From assembly GCA_031763025.1 (NCBI GenBank), contig JASSKH010000006.1, forward strand, positions 2,398,958 through 2,462,957: a stretch of DNA of 64,000 bases. Direction: 5' to 3'. The stretch comes from Macrocystis pyrifera. Lineage: Eukaryota > Sar > Phaeophyceae > Laminariales > Laminariaceae. The notes below the pieces were generated by a model. The model did not search any database, was not told the origin of the DNA, and saw only the letters and a list, made by a program, of their open reading frames with translations. The translations under genes were made by a program, and so were the position numbers. How positions within the stretch are numbered: the first letter of the stretch is position 1; each line of letters starts with the position of its first letter. Positions 42,381-53,065 of the stretch are shown one piece after another.

Positions 42381-42455
42381 GGGGGGGGGGGGGGGGGCGT
42401 ACTCATTTGTTGCTTGCCTTAGCCAGTTGATCATTGACCACGCCTCCCGTTCGAT
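42381..42455 (-). repeat. LINE-1-type 3' tail with poly(C), reverse
   Basis: G17 then GTACTCATTTGTTGCTTGCC and TTAGCCAGTTGATC then ACCACGCCTCCC. On the minus strand this is the LINE-1 3' end followed by C17. Confidence 0.75.
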
Positions 42456-43255
42456 ACAGAGTCGGAGAGGGCGGGGGGGAGGGGGTTGCTCGCTTTCTTG
42501 AGTTACCCTCTCGTACTCAGTCAGCGCTGATTGAGAAGTCTACAGTAGTAGCAGTAGTAGTAGGGCTATCCCTTAGGCCCAATAAAATATACCAGTATGT
42601 TTCGGCATTCTCTCCGGGGTGAAACCTTCGCCAGACGCTGTTACACGCTCTGGAAAAATCTATTTTTTTTCCAACCTAATACAGTACCTTCTTCGCCAAC
42701 CAGCAGGCAGCGAGCGTTATGGGCGCGGGGAGGGGTGGGGGGGGGGGGGTGTGCTTAACTCATGGATGGTCGTAGGACGAGGGGGTGGGGTTGGAGAATC
42801 CACGTCAAGGTAGGAGTATAGTGGTGAAGGATCGCCTGTTTTGTTTTGCGCTGACCACCCCAGATTTTCATCTCAAGGAGAGTGTCCCGCTTCAGACATT
42901 GCTTGCTTGTAGCAAGTTTGAACAGGAAAGGGTTGGGGGTCGGTGGGGCGTCTATCTACCCGGGTACATGGCGGATATGACCAGTACGAGGGTGCGCTAT
43001 GTAGGGTATCTACTCGGGGTACATAACGAGTATGACAACTGTGCGTTTAGTGGGTAGGGTATCTGCTCGTACACAACGAGTGTATATGACCAGTACAAGG
43101 GTGTGTTTTGTCGGGTTGAGTATCTACCCGGGTATACAACGAGTGTGATTACAGTAGTATGCTCAGGTTTGGCATCCGGGTACTCCAGAGTATGCACTCA
43201 GTGAACCCTACTATATACACACCGTTGCACAGCTACGCAGGCGGCCGCCGCCCCG
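42456..43255. other. Intergenic with diverged short tandem segments
   Basis: A G13 run (42737-42749) is followed by a weak match to the SINE-like tail (TTAACTCATGGATGGTCG). 42985-43160 holds three to four diverged ~60 bp units built on GGGTA(T/G)CTAC..GGGTA.ACAACGAGTGT.GAC.AGTA. No gene. Confidence 0.45.
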
Positions 43256-43277
43256 CCCCCCCCCCCCCCCCCCCCCT
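43256..43277 (+). repeat. C22 homopolymer
   Basis: Twenty-two C after GCCGCCCCG. Confidence 0.6.
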
Positions 43278-43534
43278 CTACACAACATGGGGCGTGAAAA
43301 AAAAAGGCTTGTGGAGACGTTACGCAACGTAGCAAAAGCGCACAAGGTGTGAACAAAATTCTCACTTAGGCAGGTCTAATGGTATGTATACTACTGTACA
43401 TTGTTCAACGTCTCCGCAAAGCAAGTTTCACGCCTACAGAATGCAGGGCGGGGGTCCCGGCCACCCGGCCACCTGTGTATCAATTGTGGGGTCGCCAAGA
43501 GACCAGGAGGAGCAGAGCGGGGGCACGGGCGGGA

Positions 43535-43817
43535 GGGGGAGGGGGGTAATCATTATCATGCATGGCCGTAGTCGTATGACCATAGACCCTCGCATCCTCA
43601 CAATGGCGGGACGGCGCAAGTCGACTTTTCGCCGACCAGGCAGAGATCGCTTCCACCGAGCGCGAAGCGCCGTGAGTGAGGTGTTGGGCGAGTCGCATGA
43701 AGGGTGAGCTGCATCCTGCTTTGAACCGCTTTTGAGGCGGATGTCCTTGCGGTATGGATGACGGCGTCAATCGATAGATTTGTGTTTTTGGTGCGGCCAC
43801 TTCCAGAGGTGGGGCGG
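43535..43817 (-). repeat. Poly(C)-tailed SINE-like copy
   Basis: On the minus strand it ends ATGATAATGATTA-C6. The body matches 25470-25730 and 38430-38640. Its 5' end is truncated near 43817. Confidence 0.8.
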
Positions 43818-43960
43818 ACGGGGGGTGATAGACCCACACCCCTGGCGTGGACATGGAGCCTGGATGCGGCATACTGTAGGGGTCGAGGATCCTAGGGTAT
43901 AAGAGTGTGAAGTGAGAGAAAGTTGGGGAGGGGGGAGGGAAGGTGTATTCCATGCGGCGG

Positions 43961-43961
<1 letters not shown>

Positions 43962-44000
<39 letters not shown>
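43962..44000. repeat. G39 homopolymer
   Basis: Thirty-nine G after GCGGCGGC, then CAACAAACAGACAGATGG. Possibly another poly(C)-ended minus-strand insertion, but no family tail is seen. Confidence 0.75.
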
Positions 44001-44002
<2 letters not shown>

Positions 44003-44009
44003 ACAAACA

Positions 44010-44398
44010 GACAGATGGATACAAACGGATAGACCGACGCGTACAAAATTGGTTTACATTGCTTTCATTGTTCATGTATCAATAATACAGCAGTAAGGTA
44101 CTACAGCACATACACAGCAGTGGCAGTATAGTAGTACTGTATCTAGTTGTACTCGTGTAGTACTGCAGTGTTGCATTTAAAGTACAAGTTAGTAGTACAC
44201 ATATTAATAGTAGGTGTTTACGAGCGAGCGACGTTGGAATTCATGAAAACCATCGTCGGATAATACACAAGTGCCGAACAAACAACCACTACGAGTACGC
44301 TCGTACTGTGACTCCAATATTCTATACGAGGTAAACATATATTAGTCTAAAAATTCTGCGCGTGCTCCGAGTACCGCAGCAGTACGTCGTATCAAATT
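44010..44398. other. Intergenic, nothing recognised
   Basis: Short words such as TACAGCAGTA and GTAGTACT recur, but no gene or larger repeat is seen. Confidence 0.35.
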
Positions 44399-44399
44399 A

Positions 44400-44498
44400 T
44401 TACGGGGGTCCATAGTTAATAGGACCTATGGTATACACAAAAAAAACTATGTATTTACCTTTTTTTATTAACAATATTTGGTCCTATTTTCAATGGTG
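44400..44498 (+). mobile_element. MITE-1 copy 6, 3' end decayed
   Basis: The left TIR is intact (TA then TTACGGGGGTCCATAGTTAA). The right TIR breaks down after TTTGGTCCTATTTTCAATGG. Confidence 0.75.
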
Positions 44499-44499
44499 C

Positions 44500-44990
44500 A
44501 CAACGAAAGTGGCAATACATCGCGGATTGACGCGTTAATATTTCCATTTCCCTCGTGGTCCGCCTGGCTAGCTACTTTCCACCGCTGTAATATCTGTGGC
44601 GAGGGCTACTACTAGCAGACGCTACTATTAACACTTCAGTACAATACTGCACGATCGATCATCATCATGACACGGTGGTGGTGGTAAGTTCCATTAATAT
44701 ATGTGTAACATTGACGCACGCGCCACACAACGACGTGGACACCTACGTATGATGACATGATACTGGTGTTATGTATAGTTGGTAATAAACTACTGCCGTG
44801 CATATGCTTACTGCAGTAGACCAGGTATATGCTGTTACGTCAGGCCATCAGCCAGGGGGGTCGCGGCAACATACGATCGATCGTAAACAACACACTGCTG
44901 TTCACAACTCACAACTACCCGTACTCTCGTACTACTATATCCTACGGATGTTGTTATGACGCTATAGCAGCAGCAGTACTAGCAAGTAGT
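44500..44990. other. Intergenic, nothing recognised
   Basis: No motif-bearing frame. Directly precedes the 23 bp minisatellite. Confidence 0.35.
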
Positions 44991-45001
44991 GCTGATAGAA
45001 T

Positions 45002-45367
45002 GCCACCATCCAGGATGTGGATATGCCACCATTCAGGAGATGGATATACCACCATCCAGGAGATGGATGTGCCACCATCCAGGAGATGGATACGCCATCC
45101 AGAAGATGGGTATGCCACCATCCAGGAGATGGATACGCCACGATCCAGAAAATGGATATGCCAACATGCAGGAGATAGATATGCCACCATCCAGGAGATA
45201 GATACGCCACCATGCAGGAGATGGATACGCCTCTATCCAGGAGATGGATACGCCACCATCCAGAAGATGGATATGCCGCCATGCAGGAGATGGATATGCT
45301 ACCACCCAGAAAATGGATATGCCACCACCCAGAAAATGGATACGCCACAATCCAGGAGATGGATGAT
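45002..45367 (+). repeat. 23 bp minisatellite, about 16 units
   Basis: Consensus is CCACCATCCAGGAGATGGAT plus ATG. One unit is 2 bp shorter (CCATCCAGAAGATGGGTATG). Because 23 is not a multiple of 3, the array reads through three peptide phases, giving a 23-residue super-repeat (ATIQEMD, PPSRRW, CHHPGDGY). The frame 44829-45536 (235 codons) is open across it, as are frames on the minus strand, so openness reflects the monomer and is not evidence of a gene. Confidence 0.9.
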
Positions 45368-45619
45368 GAAATGCATCATGATGACCTCCTTTTTTTTCGC
45401 CCTCGACTTCATTATAGTGCTACGGTACGACGGAGGTCGCTTTTACGTCCGGTTCGTTCGGTGTTCCCCATTATTCGGAAAATGTTTTTTGGGAAGTCAG
45501 AATGGAACTTTGGGAAGTCGAATGGAAGTCGAATAGAAGTTTTGGAAGTCAAATGGAAGTCGAACGGAAGTTTTGGAAGTCAAATGGAAGTAGTTGGAAG
45601 TGGATTGGAAGTAGATGGC

Positions 45620-47030
45620 AACTTCCATGCCCTTCCATGGCATTTTCCACTTTGGACGCTGGTGGAAGCCAGTGGACGTTTCCAAAGTAGAAGCAAAGTG
45701 GAAGCAAAGTGGACGCTTCCACGGCCATGCCCGGTGGAAGCTTTGTCCAGCTTCTACTACGCTTCCACACAGCTTGATGCGTCCACCTACTGCCACCCAC
45801 TTCCAACCACTTCCATTCAACTTCCAAAACTTCGTTCGAATCTCCGCAACTTCCACTTGACTTGGAGAACTTCCATTTGACTTCTACCTTCGAGGAAACT
45901 TTCATCGCCGTCTGCAGAAACTTATGCCCACTCCCATACTCAAGCGTAACTTCTACTTACTTCCACCTACTTTCATCCACTTCCATTCAACTTCCACAAA
46001 GGCCGCTTGGCTTCCAAAACTTCCATTTTACTTCTCTTTTCAAGGGAATTCCCATCTGCGTCCGCAGAATCTTCTGTCCACTCCCATATTCAAGCGTAAT
46101 TTTCATCTATTTCTACGTACTATCCACTCCATTCAATTTCCAACGACTACAGTTTACTTATTCATCTCCCATATAACTCAATTTCCGTAGAAACTTCCCC
46201 CTATATCCGCAGACGCTTCCACCACTCCCGTATGCAAGCATACCTTCCACCTACTTCCACGCACTTACATCCGCTTCCATGTATTCAACTTCCAAGGCTT
46301 GCATATAGCTCCTATTTACACGGAAACTTACATCACTCTCATATGCAAGCACAACTTCCACCTACTTCCACCTACTTCCACGTACTTGCATCCACTTCCA
46401 TTCCACTCCCAATAAATATATTTCACTTCTGCTACCATGGGAAACTCTCATCTACGCCCGCAGAAGCTTCTATCCACTTCCATATGCGAGCACAACTTCC
46501 ACCCACTTCCGCTTACTTCCATCCACTCCCGTTCAACTTCTAAAACTTATATTTGACTTTTGTGACGATGGCAAACTTCCATCTACGACCGCAGACGCTT
46601 CTGTTCGCTCCCATATGCAAGCGTAACCTCCGCCTACTTCCACGTACTTGCATCCACTTCCATTCAACTTCCGTTACAGCCATTGTTCTTCCACATGTTC
46701 CGTTTAACGTCAACTTCCACGGAAACTTTCAGTTTCGTGCGTAGAAGTTCATACCCGCTCTCATATGCAAGCCTAACTTCCACCTACTTAAGGTTGGCTT
46801 CCATTCAACTTCCAAAATATGATATTTTTCTGCTATTTACACAGAAATTTGCATCAGCGTCCGTTTGGAGTGGGTGGAACCCAAAACTTCCCTTTATCTT
46901 CCATTTCACTTGTAAACCTTCGAGTCGTTTTTCACACACTTCCATGTCCTCCCAAATTTCATGCACCTGCCTCCAAATAAACGTCGACAATAGACCATTG
47001 ATTTCCTGGAGAGCGTATCTCCCATCTCCT
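45620..47030 (+). repeat. Foldback left arm, ~140 bp higher-order repeat
   Basis: Basic word ACTTCCA(C/T) is arranged in units marked by GAAACTTCCATCTACG(T/C)CCGCAGA then CTCCCATATGCAAGC. Unit starts are near 45893, 46049, 46190, 46323, 46440, 46572, 46720 and 46845. Frames open across it give S/T/H/P-rich peptides with no conservation of frame, so they are not coding. Confidence 0.8.
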
Positions 47031-47947
47031 ATACACTTACATGTACATACGTTTGCTCCTACTATTCGTCTGCTCCCGATCTACGTGCTTGCACCAATCT
47101 ACAGTAATCTCAACCTACTGTAAGTAGTATGCACTTCTGCCACGGAAGCATTTACCGGATCCCGCTGTGACTGCAGTAAGCACTACTCTACAGTAGCTTC
47201 CGAGTGGAACCACAGCTGCTCCGCCGTAAGTTGCAACATCTGTCTTCTCACCACTTCCTTCACACCCAGTGGTAAGCAGCCCGGAATTTTTGTCCCAATG
47301 TATCAAAATGTTGGCAACGTATAGAGTAGCGTGTGCGGGGTGTACATACGGTGATGTTCGTTCTTTTGATGTACCCGGGAGGTATAGTAGGCTAGGCTGT
47401 CGCAGTTTTCCTGTCCAGTAGTGTGTTCGTAAATGGCATGTATTATTTTTTGCTTTGATTTAGAACATGCTTTCTCGTACGGCCGCAGGTCGTTTCTCGT
47501 GGTTAAATTTTCGTTTTAGGCTGCGGGGAACGCCCGGGGGGCGCCTGTACAATACAGGGCAACGACGGGACCCTGCCGAGCTCTGTGGCGCGTGCACTGG
47601 GCGTCTAAATTCACAAGAAATGGCACGTAGTCGCGGGATTGTTTTCCGTATCGCCAAGGCCACAACCAGGATCATAGAGAGCTGCTTCAAAAATTTGCGG
47701 CTTTTGCTGTTGCTCGCTGCTGTGTACATGACAGTATCTCTCGTCATAGCCACGACATTATCTATGACGGGTGTTGGCGTAAAGTGTTGCAGTATATCAC
47801 ACAACCCATCGGCCTCTGCGATATCTCCATTTCTCTTACGTACAACGTGGTATACCGAAACATAGGATTACGAGTGCTGAAAACGTCCATTCGCAAGGCC
47901 ACCGTCCTGTGTATTGTTGGGAATATATTGCTTAGTAAGTTGCACTA

Positions 47948-48052
47948 TTACGGGGGACCATAGTTAATAGGACCAAATATTGTTAGTAAAAAAATGTAAA
48001 TGTTTAGATTTTTATGTATACCATAGGTCCTGTTAACTATGGACCCCCGTAA
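47948..48052 (+). mobile_element. MITE-1 copy 7, inside the foldback core
   Basis: TTACGGGGGACCATAGTTAA to GTTAACTATGGACCCCCGTAA less one base, flanked by TA on both sides. 105 bp. Confidence 0.9.
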
Positions 48053-48558
48053 TACTACAATACGTACTGCACCGGGGAAGATGTCAGCTGATGATGCACT
48101 TGTTGACGGAACCAGTAGTCGATGGCTGGTCCCAGCAGCATTAGGAAGCGGTCTGGAGAAGAGAGAAGGTGAACACAATGGGCAACGGCCCCCCAACCAC
48201 CACCAAACAGGCATCGAATGACGGAAATGTCCGATACGGTAGCGAAAACACTCTTAGCTCTTCTTCGCGTAAAATCCCGAAGTAACTTGACTCCCAGACA
48301 GAGTTATTTCCGCCTGAAATTTGCACACGGAAACCTATGTCTAGGGTGTAGTGTAGGACGGATTATATTTTTTGTGTTGATCCCGCGACTACATGACATT
48401 TCTTGCAATTTTGGACGCCCAGTGCACGCACCACAGAGATCAGTCGGGTCCCGTCCTTGCACCATAGTGTACAGGCGGCCCCCCGGGCGTTCCCCGCAGC
48501 CTAAAACGAAACTTCAACCAAGAGAAACGACCTGCGGCCGTAAGAAAAAAACTTACTA

Positions 48559-48664
48559 TTACGGGGGTCCATAGTTAACGGGACCAAATTTTGTTAGTAA
48601 AAATACGTAAATATATAGGTTTTTATGTATATCATAGGTCCTGTTAACTATGGACCCCCCATAA
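48559..48664 (+). mobile_element. MITE-1 copy 8, in the foldback right arm
   Basis: TTACGGGGGTCCATAGTTAA to ACTATGGACCCCCCATAA with TA on both sides. No copy lies at the mirror place in the left arm (near 47457), so it inserted after the arms formed. Confidence 0.9.
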
Positions 48665-49039
48665 TATGACTCAAAACAACAAAGCGCACATGTCATGTAC
48701 GATATACTACTTGACAGGAAAACTGCGACAGCCTAGCCTAATGTACCTCCCAGGTACGTTGAAAGAACGAACATCACCGTACGTACACCCTGCACGCACT
48801 ACTCTATGCTCTATTAACATTTTGATACACTGGGCCAAAGATTCCGTGCGACTTACCGCTGGGTGTGAAGGAAGTGGTCAGAAGACAGATGCTGCAACTT
48901 GCGGCGAAGCAGCTGCGGTTCCACTCGGAAGCTACTGCAGAGTAGTAGTGCTTAGTCACCTGCGGGATCCAGATAATGCTTCCGTAGCAGAAATATAAAT
49001 CACCAGGTACTTAGGTTGAGATTACTGTAAGTTGACGGA

Positions 49040-50620
49040 AGTACGTAGACTGGAAGCAGATAAATAGTAGAAGTAAACGTATGCGCATGAAAGTGTATGG
49101 AAGATGGAAGAAACACTTTCCAGGAAGTCAATGGTCTATGTGAACTTTTATGTGGAGGCACGTGCATGAAGTCTGGGAGTACATGGAAGTGTGTGAAAAA
49201 TGACTGGATTGTTTGCAAGTGAAATGGAAGATAAAGGGAATTTTTGCTTTCATTCACTCCAAACGGGCGCTGATGTAAGTTTCCGTGTAGACAGCAGTAA
49301 AATATAAGCTTTGCAAGTTGAATGCAAGTCGACGGAAGTATGTGGAAGTTATTGGAGGTTAATATTACATACGGGAGTGGATATAAACTTCTACGCACGA
49401 ACCTGAAAGTTTCCGTGGAAAAAGAAGTTAAATGGAACTTGTGGAAGATAAATGGCAGCAATGAAAGTTGAATAGAAGTGTATGCAGGCGTGGAAGTAGG
49501 CGGAGGCCACGCTGCATACGGGAGCGGGTAGCATCGCCTGCGGACGTAAATGGAAGCTTTCCATGGTAATAGAAGTCAAAATACATTTATTGGAAGTTGA
49601 ATAGAACTGTATGCAAGTACGTAGAAGTACTTGGAAGTAGGTGCAAGTTATGGAGTTATGGGAGTGTGTGGAAGCTTCGGCGAATGCTGATGTAAGTTTC
49701 CGTGTAAATAAGAGTTACATGTAAGATTTGGAAGTTGGTATAATGGAAGCGGATGCAAATGCGTGGAAGTAAGTGGAAGGTAAGCGTGCATATGGGAGTG
49801 GATGGAAGCGTCCGCAGACGTAAGTAGAGGTTTCCATGGCAATTGAAGTTCTATAGAAGAAGAATAAGTAAACTGTAAGTCGTATTCGTTGGAAGTTAAA
49901 TAGAAGTGGGTGGGAAGTACGTAGCAATAGGTAGAAGTTACGTTGGAATATGCGATTGGACAGAACCTTCTGCGGACGCAGATGGGAGTTTCGTCGAAAT
50001 TAAAAGTCGAGCGGAAGTTTCGGAAGTCAAGTGGAAGGTTTGGAAGCCAAGAAGCCCTCGTGGAAATTGAATGGAAGTGGATGGTAGCACTCGGAAGCAG
50101 GTGGAAGTTACGCTTCCATGTGAGAGTGAACAGAAGTGTCTGTGGACGTGGATGGAAGTTCCCGTGGTAATACAAGCGAAATGGCAAATTTGGAAGTGAA
50201 AAAGGAGTGGATGGAAGTGGATGGTAGCACGTGGAAGCAGGTGGAAGTTACGCTTGCATGTGAGAGTGAATAGAAGTGTCTGTGGACGTGGCTGGAAGTT
50301 CCCGCGGTCGTACAAGCGAAATGGCAAATTTGGAAGTGAAAAAGGAGTGGATGAAAGTAGGTGGAAGTAGGTGGAAGTAGGTGGAAGCAGGTGGAAGTTT
50401 TCCTCCTACATTGGAGCACATGAGAGTGAATGGAAGTTTCTGCGGACATAGATGGAAGCTTCCGTAAAAGAAGAGTAAAATGGAAATACTGGAAGGTCAT
50501 TGGAAGGAATGGAAGCAAGTGGAAGTAGGTGAAAGTCATGCTTGCGTAAAGGAGTGGATGGAAGCTTCTACGGACGTAGATGGAAATTACCGCAGGGATG
50601 CATGGAAGTTTATGTGTCAT
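49040..50620 (-). repeat. Foldback right arm, ~140 bp higher-order repeat
   Basis: About ten units on the minus strand carry the same GTCCGCAGA...CCATATGCAAGC marker as the left arm. Markers are near 49268, 49400, 49540, 49688, 49820, 49980, 50140, 50285, 50440 and 50575. Confidence 0.8.
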
Positions 50621-51119
50621 GGACTTCCATTATACTTGCATGGACGCTTCCATTTGGAACCTTCCACTCGAATTCCATTCGGCTTCCATTCAACTTCCGA
50701 AGCTTCCATTTTAACTTCCATAAGGAAGTCGAATGCAAGTTTTGGAAGTCGATTGGAACTTGCATGGAACTCTTGGAAGCTGAATGGAAGTCAAATGGAA
50801 GTTGAGCGGAAGCTTTCACCCATTTTATTACCAATTAGTTAGCTGGACCTTGCTTTTTTCAACCGCTCAGAGCCACTTGGCCGAGTGACTACAGATAGCA
50901 AGAACGCTTGAATGTGAAGAACACCCACAGAGTCTTGACCTTTACGCCTTTGGGTGTTCACGATGTTAGTATGCAACATCACCTTGCGGGTTGTTGGGAA
51001 TATTCGGTATTCTGCGTCAAATAAACATTTGTATGTCCAATTTTGGACGCGGTGGCGAAAATGTAAGTATTACCCTCCCGACCGTGGCACGAGTCTCACC
51101 ACCATCATCATCATCCCTG

Positions 51120-51560
51120 TTTCCCGATAGGCTTCATTGGAGGCTTAGAGGTCTACTGGTCTGCTGGAGGGGGCTGCCGGTAGTTATTCGTAGGTACCCA
51201 ATCAAGATGATGCCCGTCCATGGGTCTATCGATTGTGTCACCCTTGCTCCGTTAGTCTCATCAATGAAAGCCGGAGTTCTGCTGACTGGAGCGGGGGATT
51301 CTCGCTGATACGCGGTATCTGTACGTACTCGATCATCCAACAAGATGATACACGTCCATTGTTGGTGGAATGAGTTAGTCTTGTTTGTGCCATCCCCGTG
51401 CCGGCAGCCCACCGACCGCGTGTAGTTATTGGAGGCCCGGGGCCCATCACTGGAGGCAAGAGTCAGCTCTCCTCGCTAATATTCAGTGAGTACTCAATCA
51501 ATCAAGATGCTGTCCGTCGAACGCATCTATCTATCTGCTGCGTCACGCACACACAGCACA
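51120..51560. repeat. Diverged tandem repeat of ~135-160 bp
   Basis: Three units share GTACTCAATCA..CAAGATGAT then CCGTCCATxG and a GGAGGC block. The AAGATG cores are near 51202, 51340 and 51505. Confidence 0.5.
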
Positions 51561-51639
51561 GCCAGCCAGGACTTTTATTTAAAGAACATTCTACAGCAGT
51601 AGGGGGGAACATAGATATTTATATCAGGACCAAATACCT

Positions 51640-51735
51640 GGTGCGTATGACACAGTCCGTCCTGATTGGGGGGCAAGATACTTACAACCTGCGAGTTTTT
51701 GTCCTCCAACAGGACTGACCGCAATCCTAAAAAGT
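51640..51735. repeat. Hairpin-type short repeat (copy 3 of 3)
   Basis: GTCCGTCCTGATTGGGGGGC...TTTGTCCTCC...GGACTGACCGCAATCC resembles 2945-3040 and 35650-35740. The rest of 51560-52200 shows nothing else. Confidence 0.3.
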
Positions 51736-52215
51736 AAATACACTGGGATCTACAACAGTGTTCGCGTCCATCGGGTGGGTTCTGGTTACTTCATATCAGC
51801 CCCTCGTGAAAAAACGTAAGTTTCCGTCGCCGAAAGTGCACGAGTTAGCAAAATTTGATCCATATACGATATATATTATGCGAATCGACGAGTCGCGGAA
51901 TGATATAGATAAATGATGTGATGAGCCGTACGCGTGAGAAAAATGAAGGCAAAAGAACTGTGCGGGGCAGGAGGGACAGCAACTTTGGACTGTGTACGGT
52001 ATGTACTGCTGTAGTATGTATAGCTTGGTTGTCTCAAAGGCAGGCTGCTTAGTGAGGGCAAAGAACAAAAAACAAAAATGTTTCCTTGTTGTATGAATAC
52101 CTCCATACCAGGGTACAGTACATTACGAATTGGGAAAAAAACAGCTGGACAGTAAAAGTGGTACGAATATCAATAACGTTGAAAAATACGCACGAAAATA
52201 AATGGATGCACGGAA

Positions 52216-52236
52216 TGGATGGATGGATGGATGGAT
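52216..52236. repeat. (GGAT)n microsatellite
   Basis: Five GGAT units. Confidence 0.8.
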
Positions 52237-52309
52237 GTGGATGATGCTGAGTTGCTGTCGTTCATGTTATCCTATTTATATCGTGTTATCGTTCCCGAGT
52301 CGTGAGAGC

Positions 52310-52500
52310 GTCACAGAATGTGTCGTATGTCGTGCCTGTCATATCCAGTATGATGACAAGGCATTGCATTGGCTGCTGTGCTTACTGCATACGTGGCAAC
52401 GTAGTATCTCCGTGGCGTAGTTTTTGACCACAGAACTTGTATCTATCTATCTAGGATTGAAGAATCGGCACGGACATTGGTTGTGCTAGTGGTCGACGGA
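52310..52500 (+). repeat. LINE-2 tail-family copy, forward
   Basis: GTCGTGCCTGTCATATCCAG, then GCATACGTGGCAACGTAGTA, then GGATTGAAGAATCGGCACGG: the standard order of the family's last 200 bp. Confidence 0.8.
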
Positions 52501-52524
52501 CAGAAACAGCGGATTAAAGTGAAA

Positions 52525-52744
52525 ACACACACATGAAAACACACACAGACACACAGACACACAGACACACACAGACACACAGACACACAGACACACACAG
52601 ACACACAAGACACAGACACACAAGACACACAGACACACAGACACACACTGACACACACAGACACACACAGACACACAGACACACACAAACACACAAACAC
52701 AGACACACACAGACACACAAACACAGACACACACAGACACACAC
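52525..52744. repeat. (CACAGA)n microsatellite
   Basis: About 220 bp of CACAGACA/CACACAGA. Frames on both strands are open simply because the unit lacks stops. Confidence 0.95.
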
Positions 52745-52904
52745 GTAAAAGCACGCTGTGGTGCTGAATGTGGTAATCTTGGTACCAGTTAAAACCAGTA
52801 TTATTTAGCAGTTACTATATATCATTATTTTTTTTACGTACGTACAAATATATTTTATATTGTTTCTTTCGATTTTCCTCTCCTTCATTAAACGCAAATA
52901 TTGA

Positions 52905-53065
52905 ATATGTCGTGCCTGTCGTATCCCGTGTTGTATGTTCTTCACATTAAACCGTCATTTCTACCCGTCGACATCCAGCACGACCAGCAGTGTCCGTGCC
53001 CGATTCTTCAATCCTAGAGAGTTATACGTTCTATAGTCACAAAGCTACGCCACAGAGATACCACA
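52905..53065 (-). repeat. LINE-2 tail-family copy, reverse, joined to LINE-2A
   Basis: The complement of the tail end (ACCCGTCGACATCCAGCACG, ATTCTTCAATCCTAGAGAG, AAGCTACGCCACAGAGATAC) runs directly into LINE-2A reverse transcriptase at about 53066. Confidence 0.75.

Larger units (their letters stand above)
45485..50815. mobile_element. Foldback-like element with long inverted arms of CTTCCA/TGGAAG repeats
   Basis: The left arm (about 45485-47640) is CTTCCA-rich. The right arm (about 48365-50815) is its imperfect reverse complement, TGGAAG-rich. Matching pairs seen include 47457-47640 with 48365-48545, 47115-47440 with 48690-49015, and 46850-47110 with 49015-49290. The outer ends of both arms switch strand again (45490-45615 and 50620-50715), giving local hairpins. 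The middle (47640-48365) is non-repetitive, apart from a MITE-1 copy. Long inverted arms made of subrepeats are the hallmark of foldback elements. I did not find a target duplication. Confidence 0.7.

Noticed and set aside
45002-45367. CRISPR-like array
   Set aside because: Units are contiguous 23 bp repeats with no unique spacers, in a eukaryotic repeat context.
45212-46543. Several 80-220 codon frames rich in S, T, H, P in the foldback arms
   Set aside because: CTTCCA-type repeats lack stops. The frames shift between units and both strands are open.
47467-47865. 132-codon frame with a hydrophobic segment in the foldback core
   Set aside because: A reverse-complement counterpart exists in the other arm and the frame is not maintained there (48218-48574), so there is no evidence of selection.
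52443-52754. Cys/Val-rich frames over the CACAGA microsatellite
   Set aside because: Pure microsatellite translation.
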